A DNA stretch of 64,000 bases from JBCBUE01 sp039818285 (GTDB lineage Bacteria; Planctomycetota; Phycisphaerae; Phycisphaerales; Phycisphaeraceae). Made by a program: the position numbers and the translations under genes. The stretch covers positions 1 to 64,000 of the forward strand of contig JBCBUE010000010.1 in the NCBI GenBank assembly GCA_039818285.1, written 5' to 3'. Position 1 is the first letter of the stretch. Each line of letters begins with the position of its first letter. The notes below the pieces were generated by a model, which was not told the origin of the DNA, searched no databases, and worked only from the letters and a program-made list of their open reading frames with translations. Positions 33,973 to 42,703 of this stretch are shown one piece after another.

Positions 33973-35421
33973 TTACGAGTCGGCGGGCTTGGGGTTGACC
34001 AGCAGCGTCTGCTCGCCCTCGCTGCGGGCGATCGTGACCGCGGCGACCGAGTCGGAGAAGACGTTGACGGCGGTGCGGCACATGTCCAGCGGGCGGTCGA
34101 AGACCAGCAGCAAGCCCATCGCCGAGACGAGCATCACGCCCTCGGGCAGCGTGCCTTCGGGCAGGCCGCCCTGCACGCCGTTGAGGATGACCACGATCGC
34201 GACCAGCGACGCCGACGGGATGCCGGCCACGCCGATCGACGTCAGCAGCGCGACGACGACGACCATGAACTGCTGGCCGAAGCTGAGCTCGAGGCCGAAG
34301 CACTGGCAGATGAAGATCGCGGCGACGCACTCGTAGAGCGCGGTGCCATCCATGTTGACGGTCGCTCCGAGCGGGAGGGTGAAGGAGGCCGTGTCGCGAG
34401 AGACGCCGGAGCGCTCCTCGACGCAGTCCATGGTGACCGGCAGGGTCGAGGAGGAGGACGCCGTGGAGAAGGCGGTGACCAGGGCCGGGGCCATCGCCTG
34501 ATAGTGCTTGAGCGGGTTGACGCGGGCGATGAAGGCGAGGATCAACGGCATCGTGACCAGGAAGTGCACGAGCAGCGCCGCCAGCGCCACGAGGGCGAAC
34601 TCGCCGATACCGACGGCGAACTCGCTGAACCGCGCCTCGGGCCGCAGCTTGGCGTACTGCTCGGCAACGGTCGCTGCGAGCAGCCCGAACACGCCGATGG
34701 GCGCGAGCTTGAGCACGAGGTCGGTGATCTTGATGGTGATGTCGTAGACGCCCTCGACGAAGCGCTTGAGCGTGCCCTTGTGCTCGGGCTTGTCGTAGCG
34801 CGAGAGGTAGAAGCCGACCAGCAGCGAGACGACGATCAGGCCGAGCAGCTGGCCGTTGTCGGCCGCGGCGCTGAAGACGTTGGGCGGGACCATGGCGCGG
34901 AAGACGTCGAGGAAGTCCTGGGCCGATCGACCCTGTGTCTTGTCGGCGACGTCCTGCTGAGCGTCGGCGAACGCGGTGAGGTCCTGGCCCTCGAGGATGC
35001 CCTGGCCGGCGGCGTTGTACCCCGGCGCAAACGTGTTGATGAGCGTGAGGCCGATGAGGATCGCGATGAGCGAGGTGGCGCCGTAGTAGATGAGGGTCTT
35101 GATGCCGAGCCGGCCGAAGGCGTCGGAGTTCCCGAGGTGGGCGATGGCGAGGATGATCGAGCTGGTGACCAGCGGGACGATGATCAGCTTGAGGCCGTTA
35201 AGGAAGAGGTCACCGAGCAGCTTGGCCAAGTCGAAGTACCAGGCGAGCCAGTACTGGCCGCCGTCTTCGAGGAAACTCATGGCGGTGGCCGGGCGGTCGG
35301 CCTGGGGGACGCCCTCGGGGATCGAACCGACCGCGATGACGCCCATGGCGTAGCCGATCAACGCACCGACGACGAGCCCGAGCAGGATCTGGAAGTGCAA
35401 GGGCCAGCGCCAAGGCTTCAT
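33973..35421 (-). CDS. Dicarboxylate/amino acid:cation symporter (DAACS family)
   Basis: 482 residues. The serine-rich hairpin SSSSTLPVT (about 322-330) and NMDGTALYECVAAIFICQ with the cation/substrate motif identify a GltP/DctA-type transporter with eight membrane helices and two re-entrant loops. A soluble insert of about 60 residues near 118-180 (EGQDLTAFADAQQDVADKTQ) is longer than in E. coli GltP. It imports glutamate, aspartate or C4-dicarboxylates with Na+ or H+. TATGCT lies 6 nt before the ATG. Confidence 0.93.
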   Translation of the reverse strand: MKPWRWPLHFQILLGLVVGALIGYAMGVIAVGSIPEGVPQADRPATAMSFLEDGGQYWLAWYFDLAKLLGDLFLNGLKLIIVPLVTSSIILAIAHLGNSDAFGRLGIKTLIYYGATSLIAILIGLTLINTFAPGYNAAGQGILEGQDLTAFADAQQDVADKTQGRSAQDFLDVFRAMVPPNVFSAAADNGQLLGLIVVSLLVGFYLSRYDKPEHKGTLKRFVEGVYDITIKITDLVLKLAPIGVFGLLAATVAEQYAKLRPEARFSEFAVGIGEFALVALAALLVHFLVTMPLILAFIARVNPLKHYQAMAPALVTAFSTASSSSTLPVTMDCVEERSGVSRDTASFTLPLGATVNMDGTALYECVAAIFICQCFGLELSFGQQFMVVVVALLTSIGVAGIPSASLVAIVVILNGVQGGLPEGTLPEGVMLVSAMGLLLVFDRPLDMCRTAVNVFSDSVAAVTIARSEGEQTLLVNPKPADS

Positions 35422-35427
35422 TCACTG

Positions 35428-35433
35428 AGCATA
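35428..35433 (-). promoter_or_regulatory. Candidate -10 element of a leaderless symporter mRNA
   Basis: TATGCT on the minus strand, 6 nt upstream of the ATG. Confidence 0.45.
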
Positions 35434-35470
35434 CCGGGTTGTCGCACGGCGTCGATCCGAGCAGGCGCCG

Positions 35471-35495
35471 AGACCCGACGACGGGTCTGTATAGT
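35471..35495 (+). promoter_or_regulatory. hemC promoter -10 with adjoining inverted repeat
   Basis: AGACCCG-ACGA-CGGGTCT (35471-35488, perfect 7-bp arms) directly precedes TATAGT (35490-35495), about 23 nt before the GTG start. The repeat occupies the spacer between -35 and -10 and could be an operator. Confidence 0.4.
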
Positions 35496-35518
35496 GAGAA
35501 GCACTGGGAGGATCGAGC

Positions 35519-36535
35519 GTGCGTCGAAGCCGAAAACCCATTGTCATCGCGTCGCGCCAAAGCGACCTGGCACGGGTTCAGGCCGAGATGGTGGCCAAGG
35601 TCCTGCGCCGGCTGCACACGGGGGTCGACGTCGAGTTCCGCTGGATCGAGAGCGAGGGCGATCGCCTCGGCGGGTCGCTCGCGACCGCGGGCGGCAAGGG
35701 GCTGTTCGTCAAGGCGGTGGAGGCCGAGCTGCTCGCCGGCCGCGCGGATGTGGCGGTGCACAGCCTCAAGGACCTGCCCGCGACGGACACGCCGGGGCTG
35801 ACGATCGCCGCCGTGCCCAAGCGTGCCGACGTGCGCGACGCACTGGTCAGCCGATCGGGCGTCGACTCGATCGAGGCGCTGGCCGCCGGGACCGTCTTCG
35901 GGTCCGCCAGCCCGCGACGCGTGGCCCAATTAAAGGCGATGCGCAGCGACCTGCGTTACGAGCTGCTCCGCGGCAACGTGCCGACGCGCGTCGCGGCGGT
36001 GCTGGACGAACCGAACAACGGCGACACCGCGTTCGGCGCGACGCTGCTCGCCGCGGCAGGCCTGCGTCGCCTGAGCATCCTCGATCGCGCGCGGGCCGTG
36101 CTCCCCGTGGAGACGATCATGCCCCCGGCCTGCCAGGGCGCCCTGGGCGTGCAGTGCCGGGCCGACGACCACGTGACCGTCACGCGGCTGCTGCCGATCA
36201 ACCACGCCGCCTCGTCCGCGGCCGTTCACGCCGAGCGCCAGATCGTCGCCGGGCTCGGGGCCGGCTGCCACAGCGCGCTGGGCGTGCTCGTGTCCTGGGT
36301 GCCCGACGAGAAGATTGGCTCGGCGGGCGAGGTCTGCGTCCGCGTGCGAGCGCTCTCGCTCGACGGTCAGCAGCGGATCGACGTCGAGCGGCGTTGCTCG
36401 GGCAAGCGGCTGCGACACTGCGTGCGGGCGGTGGTCGACGAGGCCCGCTCGCAGGGCGCGGCCGATCTGCTGGCCGAGGCAGCACCGTCGGTCGTCCGTG
36501 ACGCCGAGCTGGCGCCCCTCCCCGCCGACCGCTAG
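35519..36535 (+). CDS. hemC: Hydroxymethylbilane synthase (porphobilinogen deaminase)
   Basis: 338 residues, GTG start after GGGAGG. IVIASRQSDLARVQAE, HSLKDLPA, GSASPRRVAQL, LRGNVPTR and PPACQGALGVQ are family motifs. The dipyrromethane-cofactor cysteine is in GAGCHSALG near residue 250. Joins four porphobilinogens to hydroxymethylbilane in tetrapyrrole synthesis. No other hem gene is next to it; the following gene is tpiA. Confidence 0.96.
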   Translation: MRRSRKPIVIASRQSDLARVQAEMVAKVLRRLHTGVDVEFRWIESEGDRLGGSLATAGGKGLFVKAVEAELLAGRADVAVHSLKDLPATDTPGLTIAAVPKRADVRDALVSRSGVDSIEALAAGTVFGSASPRRVAQLKAMRSDLRYELLRGNVPTRVAAVLDEPNNGDTAFGATLLAAAGLRRLSILDRARAVLPVETIMPPACQGALGVQCRADDHVTVTRLLPINHAASSAAVHAERQIVAGLGAGCHSALGVLVSWVPDEKIGSAGEVCVRVRALSLDGQQRIDVERRCSGKRLRHCVRAVVDEARSQGAADLLAEAAPSVVRDAELAPLPADR

Positions 36536-36607
36536 GCCCTCTGCTCACCGCGTGCGGGTTCGTCGCAGCCCCTATACTGCCCGGCCCTGTATTTCGCGGA
36601 GCCCGCC

Positions 36608-37375
36608 GTGCCCCAACGACGTCCCACCATCGGTGGCAACTGGAAGATGAACCTGCACCGCCAGGAGGCCCTGGACCTCTCCAAGGCCCTGGCCGACCAC
36701 GCCTCCACCGACGGCGTGGACGTCGCGATCTTCCCCGCCTTCCCCTACCTCGCCACCGTCGCCGACGTCCTCTGCCAGGCAGGCTCGTCCATCACCCTGG
36801 GCGCCCAGGACTTCTACTGCAGCGCCAACGGCGCGTTCACCGGCGAGGTGTCGTGCTCGATGCTGATCGACGTCGGCTGCAAGGCCGTGCTCATCGGCCA
36901 CAGCGAACGCCGCCACGTCATCGGCGAGACCGACACCCTGATCAACGAGAAGGTCCTCCACGCCCTCGAGGCCGGCATGGAGGTCGTGCTCTGCATCGGC
37001 GAGAAGCTCGAGCAGCGCGAGATCGGCAAGACCGACGCGATCAATGCCGGCCAGCTCGCCTACGGCCTCGCCGGCGTCACCGCCGAACAGATGGCCAAGG
37101 TCACCATCGCCTACGAGCCCGTCTGGGCCATCGGCACCGGCATGACCGCCACCCCCGAGGACGCCCAGAACGCCCACGCCGCGATCCGCGGTGTCCTCAA
37201 GATGCTCTACGCCGACGCCATCGCCGACGCGACGCGCATCCAGTACGGCGGCTCGGTCAAGCCGGGCAACGCCGCCGACCTCTTCGCCCGCCCCGACATC
37301 GACGGCGGCCTGATCGGCGGGGCCTCGCTCAAGAGCGACGACTTCCTCGCCATCATCGACGCCGCCAGCCCGTAA
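36608..37375 (+). CDS. tpiA: Triosephosphate isomerase
   Basis: 255 residues, GTG start. GGNWKMN (Lys near 13), IGHSERR (catalytic His near 99), AYEPVWAIGTG (catalytic Glu near 172) and QYGGSVKPGNA (phosphate loop) are intact. Interconverts dihydroxyacetone phosphate and glyceraldehyde 3-phosphate; it would also handle DHAP released by the BMC aldolase. A TATACT element lies 29 nt before the start. Probably first in the tpiA-secG-yicC group. Confidence 0.97.
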   Translation: MPQRRPTIGGNWKMNLHRQEALDLSKALADHASTDGVDVAIFPAFPYLATVADVLCQAGSSITLGAQDFYCSANGAFTGEVSCSMLIDVGCKAVLIGHSERRHVIGETDTLINEKVLHALEAGMEVVLCIGEKLEQREIGKTDAINAGQLAYGLAGVTAEQMAKVTIAYEPVWAIGTGMTATPEDAQNAHAAIRGVLKMLYADAIADATRIQYGGSVKPGNAADLFARPDIDGGLIGGASLKSDDFLAIIDAASP

Positions 37376-37408
37376 TCTCAGCCACCCCGACGCAACGACC
37401 CTCCAACC

Positions 37409-37942
37409 ATGCAGTACGCCCTGCTCATCATCCTCGCCGTCCTCTTCGTGGGCATCAGCGCCCTGATGATGCTCATCATCCTGATCCAGCGCCCCAAGGG
37501 CGGCGGCCTCTCGGGCGCCTTCGGCGGGGCCGGCGGCAGCGCCGACGCGGCCTTCGGCGCCAAGGCCGGCGACGTGCTCACATGGGCCACCGTCGGCTTC
37601 TTCGTCGCCTTCCTCCTCGTCGCCATCGGCCTGCAGTGGGTCATCCACCCGCACACCGCGCCGTTCAACTTCGCCACGCCCGCGTCCTCCACCACCGTCG
37701 CCCCCCCACTGGACACCGACGCGACCTCCACCGGCGCCGACTTCGACCCCGCCGCGCTGCCGCTCGAGATCCCGACCGATCTGCCGACCGACGCCGCCAC
37801 GCTCGACGTCGAGTTCGCCCCCATCGTTGTTGAAGAAGCCGAAGACGCGGCCTCCGACGACGCCGATGCGACCGCCGAAACCATCGACGTCGCGGCCCCC
37901 ACGACCGACGACCCACCCGCCGAGTCCCCCGCCACGCCCTGA
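37409..37942 (+). CDS. secG: Preprotein translocase subunit SecG, with acidic C-terminal extension
   Basis: 177 residues. The SecG core is residues 1-78: TM1 (ALLIILAVLFVGISALMMLI), the conserved LIQRPKGGGLSGAFGG loop and TM2 (VGFFVAFLLVAIGLQWVI). Normal SecG ends there; the remaining ~95 residues are Ala/Asp/Thr/Pro-rich and very acidic. The extension should be disordered. SecG assists SecYE during protein export. tpiA-secG order is common in bacteria. Confidence 0.93.
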   Translation: MQYALLIILAVLFVGISALMMLIILIQRPKGGGLSGAFGGAGGSADAAFGAKAGDVLTWATVGFFVAFLLVAIGLQWVIHPHTAPFNFATPASSTTVAPPLDTDATSTGADFDPAALPLEIPTDLPTDAATLDVEFAPIVVEEAEDAASDDADATAETIDVAAPTTDDPPAESPATP

Positions 37943-37976
37943 CCCCTCGCGTGACGCCTCGCCCCCAGGCCCTGGC

Positions 37977-38870
37977 ATGATCCGATCGATGACCGGTTAC
38001 GGCGACGCGTCGGGCGAAGACGCCGGCACCGAGTTCGTCGTCGAGCTGCGCGGCCTCAACAACAAGTACTTCAAGGCCGTCGTCCGCGTCCCCGACGAGC
38101 TGGCCCTGCTCGAGGCCGAGCTCGAGGCCGCCCTGCGCAAGCGCGTCCCGCGTGGCTCGTTCGCCATCGCCGTCAAGCTCCGCCTCAACGACGCCACCGC
38201 CGTCTCGCGCGTCAACGACGCCGCCGTCCTGCAATACCTCCAGCACCTCGAGACCCTCAAGCACCGCACCGCCGATCACTCGGTCACCATCGACCTGACC
38301 GCGCTGCTCAGCCTGCCGGGCGTGATGCAGCCGGCCGAGGACGAGGCCGCCCTGACCGAGCGGGCCCGGCCGATCCTGCTGCGGCTGCTCGACGAGGCGA
38401 TCGAGAAGATGAACCGCATGCGGCAGCGCGAGGGCGTCGCGCTTCGCGAGGACCTGCTCCGCCACTGCCGCGTCCTCCGCGAGCAGGCCGACGTCGTCGA
38501 GACCCGCGCCCCCGTCGTGATCGACGAGTACCACGACAAGCTCACCGCCCGCGTCGGCGAGCTGACCGCCAAGGCTGAGCTCACCCTCTCGCAGGACGAG
38601 CTGGCCCGCGAGATCGCGCTCTTCGCCGACAAGGCCGACATCAGCGAGGAGCTGGCCCGCACCCGCACGCACCTCGACCACTTCCAGCAGCTGCTCGACG
38701 ACCCCGGCGGCGAGCCCGTCGGCCGAACGCTCGACTTCATCGGCCAGGAACTCCTGCGCGAGGCCAACACCATCGCCTCCAAGAGCAACGACGCCCAGAT
38801 CAGCCGCGCCGCCGTCGTCATGAAGAGCGCCATCGACCGGCTCAAGGAGCAGGTGCAGAACGTCGAGTGA
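37977..38870 (+). CDS. YicC-family endoribonuclease
   Basis: 297 residues from the ATG at 37977. The N-terminal IRSMTGYGDAS and the C-terminal MKSAIDRLKEQVQNVE are the hallmark ends of YicC proteins (YicC_N plus DUF1732), with a central charged helical region. E. coli YicC takes part in sRNA/mRNA decay. Its stop overlaps a possible GTG of the next gene, but the ATG 72 nt on is preferred. Confidence 0.93.
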   Translation: MIRSMTGYGDASGEDAGTEFVVELRGLNNKYFKAVVRVPDELALLEAELEAALRKRVPRGSFAIAVKLRLNDATAVSRVNDAAVLQYLQHLETLKHRTADHSVTIDLTALLSLPGVMQPAEDEAALTERARPILLRLLDEAIEKMNRMRQREGVALREDLLRHCRVLREQADVVETRAPVVIDEYHDKLTARVGELTAKAELTLSQDELAREIALFADKADISEELARTRTHLDHFQQLLDDPGGEPVGRTLDFIGQELLREANTIASKSNDAQISRAAVVMKSAIDRLKEQVQNVE

Positions 38871-38938
38871 GCGAGCGTAGGCCGGCACACCCCGGCGCCC
38901 GGTTGACGCCGCCGCCCGACGCGGCCGAGGATGACCGC

Positions 38939-40099
38939 ATGCCGGACCTTGAGCCCCAGTCCGCCACCCACGCCGAGGCCACCGAAGCGATCGTCTCCGA
39001 GACGCTGTCGGCCGTGCCCAGCGCCGCCGGGTCCGGCGTGGCCGACGGGGCCCCCGACCACGCCCGCTTCGCCACCGAAGAGCTGGCCATGGTCCTCTCG
39101 CACTACGACATCGGGCCCATCGACAAGATCAAGCCCTTCCCCCGCGGCTCGCGTAAGGCACCCAAGTCCGTCCTCCGCTCGGCCTTCGGCCTGTTCCTGC
39201 TCAAGCGCCGCGCCAAAGGCAAGGAAAACCCCCATCGCGTTGCGTTCTGCCACTCCGTCCAGCTGCACCTGATGGACCGGCAATTCCCCCTGCCTCGCCT
39301 GCTGGGCACCCGCCGCGACAACAACTCGATGCTCAAGCTCAATGGCCAGGTCTACGAGCTGTTCGAGTTCATCCGCGGCAACCCTTATGACCAATCCCTC
39401 GAGGCCACGACCGACGCCGGCCGCGTCCTCGGGCTCATGCACCGCCTGCTCGACGACTTCGAGTGCCCCTACGAGTCATCGAGCGGTTCGTTCCACAACT
39501 CGTCCTCCGTGAAGTCCGCGCTCGAGCACGCCCCGCACGCGCTCCGCCGCGTCTACGGGGACGCCGTCGACGAGCGCGGCCAGGAGCTCGCCGACGGGCT
39601 AGCGTTCCTGCGGCAGACGTACACCGAGGCCGCCGACCGCGCCGAAGCCAAGGGGCTGTCGACGTGGCCGACGTCGGTTGTGCACTCCGACTTCCACCCC
39701 GGCAACCTGCTGTACCGCGGGTCGCGGGTAGTGGCGGTGATCGACTTCGACTCGGCCCGCCGGCTGCCGCGCGTGGTCGATGTCGCCAACGGGGCCTTGC
39801 AGTTCTCGATCCTCGGCGGGCGCAAGCCCTCGGAGTGGCCGGAGTACCTGGACGAGACGCGATTCCGTCGGTTCGTGCGGGGCTACGAGTCGGTGCCGGA
39901 CACGGTGCTCAACGAGCGGGAGTGCGAGGTGGTGGTGCCGCTGATGATAGAGGCGCTGATCGCGGAGGTCGCCGTGCCCATCGCGCAGACGGGCCGGTTC
40001 GGCACGATGAGCGGCATGGAAGTGTTCGACGTGGTGGGCCGCAAGGTGCGGTGGCTGCTCGAGCACGAGCCCCGACTGACCGAGGCGTTGGCGGAATGA
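38939..40099 (+). CDS. APH-family phosphotransferase (CotH/HSK2-like kinase fold)
   Basis: 386 residues from the ATG at 38939, chosen for the GAGG ribosome site 8 nt upstream (a GTG at 38867 overlapping the yicC stop is possible). The kinase motifs are VVHSDFHPGNLLY (catalytic loop, about 261-273) and AVIDFDSARRL (metal-binding Asp, about 281-291). A glycine-poor N-terminal lobe contains PFPRGSRKAPKS. Family members phosphorylate small alcohols, sugars or aminoglycosides; homoserine-kinase-II-like and CotS-like proteins are closest in layout. Substrate not predictable. Confidence 0.8.
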   Translation: MPDLEPQSATHAEATEAIVSETLSAVPSAAGSGVADGAPDHARFATEELAMVLSHYDIGPIDKIKPFPRGSRKAPKSVLRSAFGLFLLKRRAKGKENPHRVAFCHSVQLHLMDRQFPLPRLLGTRRDNNSMLKLNGQVYELFEFIRGNPYDQSLEATTDAGRVLGLMHRLLDDFECPYESSSGSFHNSSSVKSALEHAPHALRRVYGDAVDERGQELADGLAFLRQTYTEAADRAEAKGLSTWPTSVVHSDFHPGNLLYRGSRVVAVIDFDSARRLPRVVDVANGALQFSILGGRKPSEWPEYLDETRFRRFVRGYESVPDTVLNERECEVVVPLMIEALIAEVAVPIAQTGRFGTMSGMEVFDVVGRKVRWLLEHEPRLTEALAE

Positions 40100-40851
40100 G
40101 GCGAGGGCGACGGACGATCGGCGTGTGGGCGTGCGCGGCGTTGGGGTGGTGCGTCGCCGCGCCGGTGGCGGGTCAGGCCGATGAGCCGACGGACGCGGCG
40201 GTGGTCGAGGTCGAGCCGTCGCTCGACGCGGACGGCGTCACCCTGGCCGCGCTGACCGCGCCGGACTACCGGACGCGTGAGCAGGCGACGCGGCAGCTGT
40301 TGACCGACGATTCCCGCGACCTGGCGAGCCTGGAGCGCCTGTGGGGGCGAGCGGCGAGCCTGGAAGCGCGGCACCGGCTGCTGGGCGTGATCCGACATCG
40401 GTTCCTGGTCGAGCAGGCCGAAGCGATGTTCCCGGCCGGCGGCCGCGGGGCGATCGGCGTGTCGCACCGCACGCTGGGCGAGATCACCGGGCCGCTGACG
40501 GGGGCTCAGGTCGTGACCACGCTGCCCGGCTTCCCGGGGCACGCCTTCCTGCGCGCCGGCGACGTCATTACCGCCGTCGAAGGCCGACCGCTGCGGGCCG
40601 GCGAGGGCGTCGAGGTGCTCAGCGAGCGCGTCCAGCAGCTCGAGCAGGGCGAGGACGTGCGGCTGACCGTCTGGCGCGGCGGCAACAGCCGCGAGGTGAC
40701 GTTCCGGCTGGGGTCGATGAATGCCTTGGTCGCGATGTACGCCGGGCAGGCGTTGGGCGAGCCGTTCGCCTCTCGACTCGCGGCGCTGGAGCGGGCGCTA
40801 TGGGCCGCGGTCGAGGACGACGCCGGGCCGGACGCGCCGTCGCCGAACTAA
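40096..40851 (+). CDS. Secreted PDZ-domain protein
   Basis: 251 residues. The ATG overlaps the previous stop (ATGA). A signal peptide covers about 1-27 (VWACAALGWCVAAPVAG). Residues ~60-110 are helical, possibly repeat-like. A PDZ domain follows at about 117-210 (GAIGVSH, GFPGHAFLRAGDVITAVEG, GEDVRLTVWRGG). There is no protease domain. Probably a periplasmic or outer-surface adaptor; partner unknown. Confidence 0.7.
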   Translation: MRRGRRTIGVWACAALGWCVAAPVAGQADEPTDAAVVEVEPSLDADGVTLAALTAPDYRTREQATRQLLTDDSRDLASLERLWGRAASLEARHRLLGVIRHRFLVEQAEAMFPAGGRGAIGVSHRTLGEITGPLTGAQVVTTLPGFPGHAFLRAGDVITAVEGRPLRAGEGVEVLSERVQQLEQGEDVRLTVWRGGNSREVTFRLGSMNALVAMYAGQALGEPFASRLAALERALWAAVEDDAGPDAPSPN

Positions 40852-40865
40852 ATCGCACCGCGGGC

Positions 40866-40917
40866 TTGCCCGTCGGCGGACATCTGCTATAGTTGTTTCA
40901 GTCAAAACTGAAATAAC
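40866..40917 (+). promoter_or_regulatory. Promoter and palindromic operator of the GbsR-type regulator operon
   Basis: TATAGT (40888-40893) with TTGCCC 16 bp upstream forms a plausible promoter. Immediately downstream and overlapping the start region is the palindrome TTTCAG-TCAAAA-CTGAAA (40896-40913), extending as GTT..AAC to 40892-40917. It is AT-rich against a GC-rich background and 22 bp before the regulator's ATG. An autoregulatory operator is the simplest reading. Confidence 0.65.
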
Positions 40918-40938
40918 AGGAAGGACGGTTCGCCCGCG

Positions 40939-41460
40939 ATGCAGCTCACGCCCACCACGCAGAAATTCATCCTCCACTGGGGCGAGATGGGATCGCGATG
41001 GGGCATCAACCGCACGGTCGCCCAGACCCACGCCCTGCTGTACATCGCCGACCGCCCGCTCGCCGCCGACGAGATCGCCGAGACCCTCAAGGTCGCTCGC
41101 TCCAACGTCTCGGTCTCGCTCAAGGAGCTGGAGTCGTGGGGCATCCTGAAGAAAGTCCCCGTCCTGGGCGACCGCCGCGACCACTTCGAGACCACCGTCG
41201 ATGTCTGGACGATGTTCCGCACGATCCTCGACGAGCGCAAGCGTCGCGAGATCGACCCGACGCTGGAGCTGCTGCGTGAGTGCGTGGCCGAAGCCAAGGG
41301 CACCGATCCCCACGCCCACCGCCGGCTAAACAACCTGCTGAGCATGGTCGAGGCGATGAGCACGTGGTACGTCCACGTCATGTCGCTGCCGCACGCGGCG
41401 CTCGAAAAGTTCGTCAAGCTCGGCCGCAAGGTGCCCAAGCTGCTGGGGTCCGCGGCATGA
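40939..41460 (+). CDS. GbsR/MarR-family transcriptional regulator
   Basis: 173 residues. GEMGSRWGINRTVAQTHALL and DEIAETLKVARSNVSVSLKEL (winged helix, recognition helix ARSNVSVSLKEL about 57-68), then GDRRDHFETTVDVWTMFRTI match the GbsR type. The C-terminal helices serve dimerisation. Strong AGGAAGG ribosome site. It probably binds the palindrome at 40892-40917 and controls the two downstream genes, whose starts overlap in ATGA steps. Confidence 0.9.
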   Translation: MQLTPTTQKFILHWGEMGSRWGINRTVAQTHALLYIADRPLAADEIAETLKVARSNVSVSLKELESWGILKKVPVLGDRRDHFETTVDVWTMFRTILDERKRREIDPTLELLRECVAEAKGTDPHAHRRLNNLLSMVEAMSTWYVHVMSLPHAALEKFVKLGRKVPKLLGSAA

Positions 41461-41936
41461 ACGTCACGACCCCGCACGCCCGCGTTCAACCCCCGCCTGG
41501 ACCGGCGCCGACCGCCCCAGGCCGGCAGCCCTACACGGCTTGGCGGCTCTTCCAGCTCGCACCGATCGGCCTGGCGGCGGCCTGCCTGGCCAACGGCCAG
41601 GACGTGGCCGTCGCGATCGCGGCCCCGATCGCCTGGGCAGCGTTGCTCATCGTGCTCCTGGCCAGCGACCGACGGGCGCGGGTCCAGCACCACCGCGTGT
41701 CGGTCTGCCTGGACAGCGCGATGCTCGGCAGCGTGGTGCTGCTGGTCGGCTGGCTCGTCGACGGGATCAGCTGGCCGTGGCTGCTGGCCAGCCAGGTCGT
41801 CATGGCGATCGCGTTCCTGACTCGTTGGCGGCGGCTCGGCCTGTCTCCGCTACGAGCCGCGGCCGCGTGGTTCGGCGTGCTCGACGGCGTGTTCCTGTTG
41901 GTCTGGTTGCTGCTGTGGATCGGAGGCGTGCGATGA
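41457..41936 (+). CDS. Four-TM membrane protein of the GbsR operon
   Basis: 159 residues, ATG overlapping the regulator stop. After a Pro-rich N-terminus there are four hydrophobic segments, about 31-47, 50-68, 84-104 and 107-125 merging with a final one near 138-157. No motif is recognised; it resembles uncharacterised small integral membrane proteins. Coupled to the DUF2071 gene by another ATGA overlap. Confidence 0.7.
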   Translation: MNVTTPHARVQPPPGPAPTAPGRQPYTAWRLFQLAPIGLAAACLANGQDVAVAIAAPIAWAALLIVLLASDRRARVQHHRVSVCLDSAMLGSVVLLVGWLVDGISWPWLLASQVVMAIAFLTRWRRLGLSPLRAAAAWFGVLDGVFLLVWLLLWIGGVR

Positions 41937-42691
41937 AATGGAACTTCCGCGGAAGACTGGCCGACTGCCTGCTGCTGAGCTATCGCACGCCGGCCGAGTC
42001 GGTGCGCGACCTCGTGCCGACCGGGCTGCAGCTGATCACGCGCGGGCCCTGGGCGTTCTGGAACGTCGTCGCCTGCCGCGTCGAGCACATCCGCCCCGAG
42101 GGGCTGCCGGCGTGGAGCGGGCTCGGCTACCACCACGTCGCCTATCGCCTGCTCACCCGCTGCATCACCACCGACGCCGAGTTCATCGACGGGCTGCACT
42201 TCGTGCGCTCCTTCGCCGATCACGCGTTCGTCACGGCCATGGGCCAGTACGTCACGGATTTCCGCTTCCACCCGGCGGCGATCCGCGTCGACGCAGGAGG
42301 CTTCGCGCTCGACCGTGACGCGACGGTGGTCACGCTCGCCGACCCCGCGCCGGCCGTCGAGCTCGCCGCGACCTGGCCGGCCGACTCCTGCTTCCCGACG
42401 CTCAAGGACGCTCAGGAGTTCCTGCGCTACCGCCCGCTGTCCATGGCCCCCGACGGCCGCGGCAACGCCCGGCTGGCCGAGGTCACCCGCGACGACCGCG
42501 CCTGGCGCGAGCGCATCGTCAACGTCGGCGAGCACCGGCACGCCCTGTTCGACGAGCTCGGCCAGCGCGACGCGACGCTCGAGCTGGCCACCGCGATCGA
42601 ACCGATCGATTACCGATGGTCGCTCGGCCGCACGGTCGGCCTGCTGGGCTACCGCTCCGCCGAACGGCGGACCGCCGGCAGCGTGGCCTAA
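41933..42691 (+). CDS. DUF2071 / YqjF-like protein
   Basis: 252 residues. LSYRTPAESVRDLVPTGLQL, WAFWNVVACRVEHIRPEGLP, YHHVAYRLLTR and a conserved GLHFVRSFAD segment match the DUF2071 family, whose fold resembles acetoacetate decarboxylase. Function is unknown. It is the last gene of the regulator / membrane protein / DUF2071 operon and lies tail-to-tail with the DUF427 gene. Confidence 0.75.
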   Translation: MKWNFRGRLADCLLLSYRTPAESVRDLVPTGLQLITRGPWAFWNVVACRVEHIRPEGLPAWSGLGYHHVAYRLLTRCITTDAEFIDGLHFVRSFADHAFVTAMGQYVTDFRFHPAAIRVDAGGFALDRDATVVTLADPAPAVELAATWPADSCFPTLKDAQEFLRYRPLSMAPDGRGNARLAEVTRDDRAWRERIVNVGEHRHALFDELGQRDATLELATAIEPIDYRWSLGRTVGLLGYRSAERRTAGSVA

Positions 42692-42703
42692 CGCTTCACC
42701 ACC

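Noticed and set aside
38867..38938. GTG start of the phosphotransferase overlapping the yicC stop
   Set aside because: Possible by coupling, but the added 24 residues are Pro/Arg/Ala-rich and the ATG at 38939 has a good ribosome site.
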